Positions 42,445-54,400 of a DNA stretch of 64,000 bases are shown one piece after another (within the stretch, counting starts at the first letter, position 1; each line of letters opens with the position of its first letter). The translations under genes were made by a program, and so were the position numbers. The notes beneath the pieces are model-generated. The model saw only the letters and a program-made list of their open reading frames with translations. It had not been told where the DNA came from and did not search any database. The stretch lies in contig JAKLIF010000007.1 in assembly GCA_022709755.1 (NCBI GenBank), positions 62,001 to 126,000 of the forward strand. The letters are read 5' to 3'. Source of the DNA: Elusimicrobiota bacterium (GTDB lineage Bacteria; Elusimicrobiota; Elusimicrobia; FEN-1173; JAKLIF01).

Positions 42445-45400
42445 TCAGGCCTGGATGTTCAGCAACTGGATGCTTTCGAGAGCTCGTTCCAGTTCAGCCA
42501 AAGGCCGAATGATGCGGAAACCGTCCTTGAGGATTTCAAGGAAGGCGACGCGAAGGTTGGAAAGACCGTCGACCGATGTCCACCGGCGGACGCTGTCCGT
42601 CAGGATCCGAAGGCTGACCCGTTCGTTCGTCCCCACGAGGGAATTATAGATCGCGGCCGTATCGAACAGGGCCTCGTCCACGGACTGAGCCCGAGGAGCC
42701 ACCTGAGTCAACAGGGAAAGACCATTCGTCAGGCCGGCCTCACTCAGGCGGCGGGCCAACACCCCCAGGACACGCGCGGAATCCAAACCGCTCGCGAGCC
42801 CTTGGGCAAGCCATCGGATGTGGATCGACGACAGTATGGATTGGCGTTCATCCCCGGACCCCACAGACTCCGCCCTCGCCAAAAGGGCGGACAAACGCAA
42901 CAACATGTTCCGTTCGATGATCTCGTGATCGGGGAACGTGATGTCCGGATTCAAGATTCCCGAGACATCGAACAAATGGATGGTTTGATCTTTCGGGAAT
43001 ACGGCCTCATCCGACGGACGGTCTTCCCCCAGAGTTGAGAAGGGGGTTGACGAGGATTGTTCCTTCAGCCAGCGCCCCAGCATCCATCCTTTCCGATAGA
43101 CCGACGCGAATCGGTCATGGTCCACCTTCAAGAATGCGGGCAGCCCTCTTTTCTCCCGATAGGCCGCCAAGGCATCGAGGAGGGATGCGAGGTCGCCCGC
43201 TTCGTCCGCCGAGACCACCACCCCCCTTCCATGGAGTGAGGCCAGATCCCTCATCAGGGAAGATTCCACTTCGATCAGATCCGACACGGTTTCCGCGGAG
43301 TTTTCATGGGCCGCCAAGGCGTTGACGTGGTGTTTCAAGAGCGCCTTGACATGCGCATCGAAATCGCTGCTGAACTGCCCCCATTCAAACCGATGGGCGG
43401 AAAGAAGTCTTTCCCCGATTTGGCTCACCTCTGTCTTGCCCATGACAGTCACCGCCGCCCCTCCCGCGAACATGGACATGAGCCGCAGGATATTCCCCGT
43501 TTGATCCGCCCCCGATACATTCCGGCGTTCCTCCGCCATCAGGAAGCGCAACCCCCGATCCTTGGGGGACGGAAGCGCACTGAACAGGGCCGTTCTCCCC
43601 TTGAGAGCCGTGTCCAAACCTCGGAGGAATTGATCGAGTTGACGGGACGTGACCGGACTTTCGGGCCCCGCAAAGGACCCGTCCAACACAGGGTACATGG
43701 CCGGCCCGGGATGGACATCATCGGCCACACTGGAGACGATCTCCCCGATGGAAGTTTCGTTATTCTCGATAGTCCACATCAAACCGCGCATCTCGTCCAT
43801 GTCCAGATCGTTGATCAGCGCATAACAGGCCAACGCCTTCCGGACAGCGGGAGTGAGTTTCGGAAGCCCGAACGATTTCCCCTGGCCACCCGTCAACCGG
43901 GCCTGCCGGGTGCCAAGGATTTCCCGATGAAGCGAGACCACTCTGTTCACCCAAACGATCTCATAGATGATGCGATTGACGTCGTCCTGACCGATCGGCA
44001 TTCTGACGTTGATGAAATAGTTCGAGAAATCATTGAAGGTGATCTGCTTGTTCACGATCGATTCGGCCAGCAGATCCGCGACCCGGGGATCCACCTTCTG
44101 CCTGAGATAGGCCTGGTATATCCCGGAGATGGCCGTGCGGACACTGGATAACTCTCTTTTTTTCTCCTCCGGCATCAGGGCAGAATCCTCATCGATCGCC
44201 GTCAATTCCTGCGGGGACACGATGTCGGCGGGCTGATGGAACCGGTTGAGCCCACGGGAAAACGGGGTCGCGATGTCGAGCAGGGTCACGACGAACTCCT
44301 CCAGGAAGGGGATCCGTATTCCCCTCATCAGATTTTGAAACTGCCGGTGATTATATTCGTGCCGATAGACCAGTTTCTGGAAGAACGGAGGAAGGTGTCC
44401 ATTGATGTAGATCGTGTCGGATTTCTCGTCATAACGGCCCAATCCGAAACCCCTTCGGACCGGCGCCAGAGACAACAGCCTCGCGTGCGGCTTCAGATCC
44501 GACGTCAAGGCGTCCGGCAATCCTCGGGCCCGATGCCGGGCGGCGGCGGCCGCCGCCGCGAGCGTCACGGCAAACAGCGCGAGCGGAGCGATCATCAATA
44601 ACGGAGAAACGAACGACAATCCCGCGGCCAGGAGGCCGTTGACGGCCAAACTGTTCAGGAGCGTTTTCTTCGCTTTTCCGGCAACGACCGCCGGCCGGGC
44701 CGGGGGCGCCCTCATCGCGAAATACCGCAAGACCCGGAGGGTCTGGTCCTGATCGGACGATTCTATGAGACGGATGATCGATCCGACAGGGATATGGTCG
44801 GCGTCCGGCGCCGAGAGCGACTTCAGGAGTTCGTTCATCTGGGATTCATCCAGCCGTTCCGCCAGAAGGCGCGAGTTCCGGAGGATCGCCTCGTCCTCCC
44901 CGAGGTGTTTGAACGTCAGCGCGGTTTTGATCTTCTTGATCTCGGATTGGATGTCCCCCGCGAACGTCTCCACCTCTCCGGGCCGGGGAGAAACCACCGT
45001 CTCGATGCCGGATCCCTGCAGATAGACGTTGCACTGCTGACACGGGGCCAGGTTGGTGTAAAGGGTCGCGCCCTGCAGGGAGACGCCACGCGCCTGCGCA
45101 TTCAAGACCGCCTTCTTTTCGGCGCACGGAGATCTCCTCCACTCATAATGACCTCTCAGGAATTTATGGCGTTCCTGATCGTCCTGAGGCAGAAATTCGG
45201 AATAACGGGGATCCCCCCCCGACACATCGAAATCCGACCCCTGCCCCTCGGGCGCCTCGTTGTATCCGACGCCCAATATCTTGCCTTCCGGGGACACGAT
45301 GACCGCGCCGACCCGCGTTTTTTCCGACGGGTTCCGGGGGAGGTGGGCCACCTTCTCAACGAGTTCCATCGGATCGACCCCCGCGTCGAGGTCTTTCTGG

Positions 45401-48400
45401 TATTGCCCGATCTCGGGTTCCATGAGTTCGGCATTGCCCACATACGAAAAAACGGCCTGACGTCTTTCTTCCGGGGAGAGCCCCTGAAACCGCGCGGACC
45501 ATTTCATGGCGTCCACCAACAACTGCCACCAGAAGATGGCCCTCAAATCCATCGAGCCGGAGACGACCGGTTTCATCACGAAGGCCCCTCCGGATTTCTT
45601 GACCGACACACTCTTCCAGTCCGCCGCCGATCGGACCGTTTTTCCGATCTCACCGGCCCCTCCGACGAAGGCCTCGCGCTGAAGCACCCCCGCCGACTGG
45701 ATTCTCCGGAATATCTGTCGGAGTTGATCGAGCGTGACCGTCTCCCCGGCCCCTCTCAACGCCTCGGTCAGCAGGACCCGGCTGTCCTTATCGATCGCTT
45801 CAGCCCTTTCAAGAACAGCCATCCCTCGCGTCTTCAGGATGTCCATCCACTCGGCGATCTCCTTCTGTTCCGGCCCCGTCTTCCCCTTCACCAGGGCCTC
45901 CCACTCCGGGCCTTGCGGGAAACGTTTATCGGCCATCAATTCCGATAGGCGCGCCAGCGCGGCGACCCTGGTCCAGTAGAAACCGGAGAGCAAACCGTCC
46001 AACAGGGCGGGGATCTCGTCGATACCCCGGTCGGCCAGGAACGCCAATTCGTCCCACCAGGGGGGTTGAAGTGTGGAGAGCACCAGGGAATCCAGTTTAT
46101 TCTGTTTCCCCATGAAAGATTTTTTAGCGTCGGACGCCGAGAGCTGTTTGATGGATTGCAGGATCGAGACCAGTTCCTCCTTCGTGTCGACGACCTGCAG
46201 GAGGTTCTCCTTGCCAGGCACGATGAGGGCGGGCTGATGGGTCAACGTCGCCCTCACGATCGCCTCTTTCGTCGGCGCCCAGAACTTTTTCCCCACCAGG
46301 ATGATGGGGCGCTCGGGAATCTGTCCGGTCTGCATCTGGTCCAACAAATCAGTGATCATGTCCCAGGTCCCCAATGCGCCGGGGAGTATGATGTAGGCCA
46401 GCGAGTTTTCGGTCAATAAGAGTTTATGGGCGATCAAGTCCGATGTGATCAACTTCTGGCTAAAACTGCCCTTGGTGACCGTCTTATCGATCTCGCTGTC
46501 CAAGAACGCCCCTTGGAGGAATGATTCCCTGCCCATCTTCTTGACTGTCTTAACCACGTTTTGAGTCACGGGCCCTTTGCCTCCGACCCGCACGGCGAAT
46601 TCGTTCTCGACGAGCCAACGGGAGGCCTCTTCGACCAACTTGAGCTCACGGGACATGGTCGCCTTGTCGAGGTCGGCGCTTCCCATGATCTGAACAGCTG
46701 GATCCCAGGAACGGATCGCCGTCAAGACCCGCTCGATCTCCTTCACCTGATTGTTCGGTTTTTGAGCCAGGAGCTTGCGGATACCGCGAGGCCTGTTCGA
46801 TGGCAGCGGAGATTCTATGAAGCGGATAGCTTCTTCCGCGGAATCCGTGACGAGCGGCTTCTCAATGTCCCGGTAACTGGTCAGCCCCGCATCGTCCCAC
46901 GCTTTATACAGGGAGTCCATGATGGGGCCCCAGAACGAGGTCCCGAGGAGGACCAAGCGCTTGTTGGCCCGCCACGCATCGAACAATTCATCCAGCGTCC
47001 CGAACCCGCCGGGAGCGACCACCAGTCCCTTCGTCCCCTCGATCAAAGAGAGTTTTCGCGGTATGAAATGCGTGAACTCCGCGAACTTCTCCACATATTT
47101 ATTCGGAGGTTGCGTCGCCAAACGCATCTTAAACCCCTGCGTCTGCGGTTTCCCCGTCATATTCCCTTGGCGCTCCCGTTCCTTGACGAACCCTTCAAGG
47201 ACGGCCTTCATCCATCCGGGGCCGCCGCCCGTGCGCGGTATGAAATTGAACCGGTACATGATCTCTCCCAACCGCAATCCGGTCCGATAGGAGTCGCTCT
47301 CTTCGTTGACGCGGTTCCCCCCGAAGACGGAGATGGCCGGGGGAACCTCTTGGATGAGCTTTTCAACCTGCTGAAGTTCTTCGCTCAGGCGGGCCGCCAG
47401 GTTTTCCGGCTTCTCGGAATAGACGGCCGGTGGCGTCGGATTGAACAGGGAAACGGGAGGATCGGTTTCGACTTGCCGACGGGCCCCGTCGTCGGGGACT
47501 CCACTCCGGACAAGGTATTGCGTGAACAGTTCCTTTTCGACCAGGAACTGGATGTATTCGCCCTTTTTCCGGCCATCCAGCTTCAAGAGAGTCTCGATGA
47601 CGAGCCGATGGATATAGAACACGCCTGAATCCTCCGACACCCGTTGGAACCGGATGAGACCGTTCCGTTGAGCCTCCTCGGGAGAACCGACGAGCACGCG
47701 CGTTTTTATCTCTTTCAGACCCAGGGCGGCAAAAAACGCCGGGTCCAGATTGTTCCGTTTCTTCAATTGTTTTTCGAATTCAATATCCAATCCTTCCGTG
47801 ATGGGCCGGTAACGCCGCACGTCCGGCGAATCGGACGGGAGCAGTTGGTCTTCCTCGATGGTCGTGGACGGAACCGCGACGGGTTCCACCACCGGAGCCA
47901 CCTTCTTCTTGCGAACGGTCTTCCGTTCGCCCTCAGCGGGGCGTTGAACACGCCAGACGATGGCGGTCACATTATCGTTCGTTCCGAGACGGATGGCCTC
48001 CTTGCCAATCATCTCGGCGGTCGCCCCCCGGACAGCGCTGTCGAAGATGCTGCGGTCATCCTTGGGGCGGCCGATGAACGCCGAGATGCCATCGGACGCC
48101 AGGAGGATGACGCTCTCTTCGTTCAGCGGAAATTTCAACACTTCCAGAGGCGGGATGACGTCCATATACATCATCCGGGTCTCAGGGTCTCCGAGCCTTG
48201 AAACGAAATTCGCGGGTTTCTCCCAAACCTCGCCATCCGCCTTTTTGATGAGGAGGGGCGAATCACCGACTCCGGCCGCATAAGCGGTCTTGCCGTCCTG
48301 AAGAATGTAGAGGACGGTGAGCGTGCTGGCGTTTCCACCGAACTCCCCCGTCCCCGCCATTGCCGTGAGTTCCTCGAAAACCTTTTTAATGGCCGCCTCG

Positions 48401-51400
48401 ACATCCCCCCCTTGTTTCCGCATCTCCGCCACGAACAAGGGTTCCAGATTCCGTTGGATCATCTCCGCGACCACGTGCCCCTTGTCAGGGCTTCCATGAC
48501 CGTCCGCCACGGCCATCAGCTGACCGTGCCCGTTCGGAACCCCGACGAGATCGATCGAGACGTTCACATAACGGTCCTGTTGTTCTCCATAGGGGGCTCC
48601 TCCGACATGAGAGAACACATCGCCCTGTGTGGGGGCGGCCAGTTCGCCGGCAACGATGCGGGACGCGATCCCCTGGAGAGTTTCGGCGGTGTACTCCCCA
48701 TCCGCCAAGGAGAGATTGAACCGCCGCTCCCAGACGTCCCGGGCCAATTGGCTGAGCACCGCTCCGTCCAACTGGGAGAGGGCCTTGACGACATTTTTCA
48801 CCACCTGATAATCTTCGCCGGAATATTTCTCCTGGGAATAGGAGACGGAGATCAAGCGTTTCTCCTTGGCGGCCTGAGCGAGTTCGTAGAAGAACATCTT
48901 CGCAAAGAGGTATCGTTGTTCGCCGAAAGAGCTGTGTTCATGGGCATCCACCCAGTTTTCCATGGCGCGGGCCAGCGTCACATGAGGACATAACCCGAAC
49001 GCCATCTCCGCCAGATGGGCCGACAATTCGGAGAGCGCGTATTTGGCCTTTCCCCTCGTTTCCTTCGTCAGTTTCAAATGGGCATCCAGCGTATGGCGCA
49101 CCTCGTGTGCCACATACTCGGCCATGACGCGACGGAGGGCCGTCTCCTCCCCGATGCCGTCGAAATCCTTCTTGATCGCCTCGAGCCAGACCCCCTTCAA
49201 AGCCGGCAGATCCTTTTGAAACTCCTGCGCCCATTTCTTCAGCTTGCGGCGTTTCTCATATTCGTCGGAATCCTGTATCTCCTGGACCTTTGTGAGCGTG
49301 TCGGAGAAAGGCTCCACGGCCATCTTTTCTCCCCGGACCGCGCGGATGTATTGAGCGGTCTGTTCTTTGATGTCTTCCACGAAGACCAGCGAGAGCCCGC
49401 CCCAGTCCGTGTCCATCCCCATGGCCCCTTTGAGATAGTTGGAGCGTTCCTGCGGGAGGAAATTCGTGAACGCCACGGTCGCCTTTCCGGCGGCCCGGAT
49501 GACGGAGCGGTCCACGATCTTCATCGCATACGAATAATACTCCTCCCCATCGAACCCGTAATCCACATAGACATAGAGCCCTCGCGGGACAAAATGGTGT
49601 TTATTGATGTGCTCGAAACGTTTGAAGAGTTGGTTGGTGATGAGCGGGGTGGCCCGGTTCTCCTTGAAAAGCGACACCAGTTCCTTCGCCAAAGATTCGT
49701 CGACATCTCCCACGACCTTCGCGAGCGAGTCGGTGATGGATTCGCTCTCCTTCTTTTTGTAGAGGGCGTCCGGATGGACCAATTCCAAGAAGACCGGGAT
49801 GACCTTCGTCGCCGCCAGCTGCCATTTGCCGTCGATGGTCGACTCCGACTGGATCTGCTTGGAGATTTTCGACAGGGAGGCCTGGAGACTGCGCGCGCTC
49901 CTGCGTGGCTCCGAATCCGATGCGGCCAAGCCCAGCGGCAGCAACCCCCGGACGATCCACCAGAGGTCGTTATTACGGACGGCCCACACGTCGTTGTAAA
50001 AATAATGGAGCAGCATGGCGCCGAAGAGTCCCATGGCCATGCCCCCTCCGCCGGGGAATATCAGCGCCATCCCGGCAAAGATGGTCGACATCATAACCCC
50101 CAATGCCAGCAATTTCGACCGAATCCTCACGTACCGGAAAGGGTTCCATCCTAGATAAACGGGAGGAGCGTTGATGTCGTAATAGACCCGGACGTGGAGG
50201 GCTGAAAAAACGAGGGAAGAGGCCAGCCCGGTGATCACCAGCAGATAAGACATATCCGTCCCGAGCCATGCGTGAAGAAAAATGGAGAGCCCGCCCATGA
50301 GGAGACCCTGGTAGAAAAGCGTTTCGGCGGAGGCCAGCGTGGTGGAAAATTTTTGTATCCATTTCCGCGGCCAGAACCCGAGCAATCCCTTGGGACGGAA
50401 TGAGAAATCCCCCATTTTCTCGATGAGGCTCTCCGGCTGGGGTTTCCGCCCCAGGAACTCCTCCAGGCGGTCAGGCAAATTCGGGAAGCCGCTCCGCTCG
50501 AACACCTTCTCCCTGAGGTCCTTACCGGCTTCGGAAGAAAAAACCCCCTCCTTTTCAAAACGCGTCATCAACTCCTGAGCCAACAACCAGTCCAGTATGT
50601 AGGTGTAATATCCGGCGGCATATTCCCCCATCAGATGGGTGAACGAGAGCTGAACATCCGATTCTGACCCGACCAGCTCGTTGATGAGCCAGTCGTTCAT
50701 CTTCAGTTCCTTCTCGATCTCGGCGGAACGGTCCGAATGATATTTCATATCATACAGGGACAACACCACCTGGTTTAACCATTGGGTTGCAAAACCGCCG
50801 TGATGCTCCTTCAAGGCCTGCGTCAGCACCTCCGCGGGGATCTGCTGTCTTCGATACATATAATGACCGGATATCGCCGTGAGCACATCGGGATGGAGGG
50901 CCAGGCTCCCCATCAGTTCGGAGGGGACTTCACGGTATTCGAAGGACATTTCATCCCCCTTGTATCTGGACTTCAACAACAAGCCCTGCAACACATGACC
51001 GAATTCATGATAGAACGTCTGTATTTTCTCAAAGTTCATCAACGCAGGGTGTCCCATGATCGGCTTGGGGAAACTGGCGGAGAGGATGGAGACCGCCGGT
51101 TGACGTTTCCCCCCTCCGATCTCCCGTCCTTGGATCAAGTAATCCGCGAAACCGCCGTCCCTTTTCCCATCCCGGGCGTACAAATCCAGATAGAAGGAGC
51201 CGATCAGTTCGTCCGTCTTCTCGTCCCGGACTTCGTAGAGAGAGACGTCATCATGCCAGGTGGTTTCGTTCTGCCTCTCGATCTTGACTCCGAAGACAGG
51301 CCCGAACAGTTCAAAGGTCTTCCGGACGACATCCGGAAGCGGGAAATACAGTCTTTCATCCGCGACATCACCGGTCAGGTCCGGTTTCCGCGCCAGCTCC

Positions 51401-54400
51401 TTGATCGCCCACGGGAACACCTCATCCATCACGCGTTTCAGGAGGGCGATGGCCCCCTCCGGTGAATCGATCGTCCTTCCCGCCATGGCCATGTGCGCGT
51501 AAGACGGGAAACCGTGCATCTCGGCGATCTCTTGCCGGATGAACATCGCTTTCATGAAGAGCGCCCGGTTCTCCTTGACCTTCTCCCGATTTCGACTGGA
51601 GATGTTGTTCAAATAACGGACGACGGTCCGGTCGAACTCGTCGACGAGCTCATTGTGCCGTTTCCGCTGCGTCGCATCCAGACCCTTTCGGAGATCGAGC
51701 ATCTTCAAGACGTCGGTGACCAACCGCTGATCCTCCTCATCGAGGGGACGGGAAGGATTCCGCGCCACCCGGTCAAAGATCGGAACGAGCTTTTCTTTCA
51801 TCTCCTCGCTGAAGACGTTCGGAGCCACGTTCAACGCCACCCACTGAGCATAATCGCGGACTTCCCGGACCGGCGAAAAAATCATGAGTTTGGCCAAGGG
51901 GCCCATGATGTCCGCGAAATCGCTGGCCGCCGTCTCCATCGCCAGGATCGTGTTTTCGAACGTCTGGTCCTGTTCGGGGATATTCAGGATGTTCTTGATC
52001 ACCCGGTTCAAGCGCCGACGGCTTTCGACCAACATGTTCCTCATCGTCGTCGGACGGATCGTCCTCCATCCCACCGGCGGGCCCCGCTGGGACGGAAGCC
52101 TCACGGTGATGACCCATCGGTATAATTCATGTTGGGCGGGAAAGGTTTGTATTAACTGGAAATTCGCATCTTCGTAGGTTATGCCCTGGCGGAGATACGA
52201 CTGCAACTGGATCTGGCGTTCGGCCAACAACTGACTGTAATACTCCCTCTTCTTCCCATCCAACGCCCGCAAGGCCTCCAAAATATACCGGTGCACATAG
52301 AACGTGGCGTTCCCGTCGGGATTTATCAGGAACGGGGACAACAACTTCGTATCGGCGCCATCGAACACGTTCTCAAACCCATGGGATGCCACATAGAACC
52401 GTTTGATTCCCAATCGTTTCAACTCATCCTGCCGCGTTTTAAAAGCGATCTTCAATCCGTTGAGCACCTCGCGAATCTCGGCGGAAGGTCTCTGTTTGGC
52501 CGGCTTCAGGAGAGCCGTGAACAATGCATGATAAAAACCGGGGGTCAACATCCCGAGGGGGGCTTGGAAAGCTTTCGCTAAATAGCGGTTGTAGCTGATA
52601 TGGACAAGGACGGCCGACAATAAACCCAATGTACCTCCGGTGAGCGGAGAAGCCATCATCCCGATCCCCACGGCGGCGCTCATCGCGAGTCCCAGTCCGA
52701 ACAGGAAGCCACGATCCCGGAGGTGGCGGAACGGATTCCAACCCAGATAGACCGGCGGCGCGTTGATGTCGTAATAAACTTTTACGTGCAACAAGGAGAA
52801 GACGACGCTGGACACAACGCCGGTGCCGACCAAAAGGGGCAGCATGTCGATCCCGAACGCCGCATTCAGAATCCATGATATCCCGCCGACGAACACCCCT
52901 TGGAAAACGAGCGTCTCCGACATCTCCAACAACGCCGGACCGCGCTGGACCCAGCTCCTCGGCCAAATGCTCAGGATCCCATGAGGTCTGTTCCCGAACC
53001 CCAGGAACCGCAGGAATCCGCGAGAATCCACCGGTGTCACGCCGGCGGCCTTGAGGTCGGACACGACCTGAGACCAACTGCCGATGGTGCGTTGAGACTG
53101 AAGGATCGTCTGAAGGTCCGAACGGGTGATCCCCGGGGTCCCCTCCGGGGACTGCAAGGATTCGAGGATCTGTTCAAACAAGGCGTGGGAGGGCACTTGT
53201 TTTCCCCTCCGCAGTAACACCAGCAACGAATAGATATCATCACCCTTGATGACACGCCCCACCAAGAGCCCGTACATCCTCTCGTAGAGCGCTCCCGTGT
53301 CGCCTCCCAAGTGTTGGGCCAGCGTGTACAGGTCATCGACGTTCTTCAACGACACCAATCCTTTCCTCAACAATGTGTGCATCCGGTCATAGGTGGAAAC
53401 GAGCGACCGGTTCCCGATCGCCAGGCGAATAAAGACGTTGACGTCTCGTTCGGTGAACAATCCGTCCCTGAAGATCCGATCCATCGCCAGAAGCGCTTCG
53501 GGGTTGTCTTTCAGCGCCTCGCATTCGCTCACGAAGCGAGATTCGTTCATCCCCGCCAGGGAGGACATGACCGATCCTTCGCCGTTGAGGTTTTTTCCGG
53601 TCAGTGTCCCATAAGCCAAGTCGACGATCGTCTCCAGCCGATCGATCCTCTTCTCCAGATACGCGGTGATCCCCTCGGCTTCGGTCTTCTCGTATCCGAC
53701 AGCACCGACCATCTCCGGGATCTGTTTTTTCATGGCTTGATACTCGCGGATCGTCCGGCGGATGATGTCGGCATCATAACCTCTCGGATTCATCTGCGGA
53801 TTCTCGCTGTCGTTCTTGAAAGCGTTGATCATATATTCGTAATAAAATTCGGTGATATTCATCTCCCGATCGAAAGCCACGTCGTGATCGAACGAGAGGA
53901 ACGTGTCGCCCACGTCGACCTGGTTGCCATAGTGGATATCCCATTTCCCGATGAGGACATTGAACACGAGGAGGGCCGACCGCGCCTCGACGGCGGATTG
54001 ATGCCTGAGTTCCTCCGGCTGATAGTCCTGGGCCAAACGGGTGAGGTAGACCCCCCGGAGAGACCGATCCAATCGCAGACCGTCTGTCTCATCCGCCCAC
54101 AAGGGACGTATTTCAACGGTATTGACATGACCGCGCCCCAACAGGTAAGCCAGCCATTCCCGACGGACGTCGTTCTTGTTCGGGTGGTAACCGACGGATG
54201 TCTGTTCCAGGTCCAACCCTTTCACGATGAATATCTTTCCCTCCTCATCCCGCAGCATCGGGTAATCCCTCGGGTTGATCCCCCGGTCCTTGAGATGAGA
54301 TGGGAAGTCTTTCGGGGTCACCGGGACGTAGCGATGGGGCGCACGGACCGGTGAGACGCCCTCACTCCACCGTTTCAACGTGACAAACGCGGCGGGCAAG

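Noticed and set aside
50305-50325. ETLFYQG resembles the TEV protease site ENLYFQG
   Set aside because: It is a natural membrane segment that recurs with changes in three copies at CPBP motif 1; the likeness is chance and does not indicate an engineered tag.
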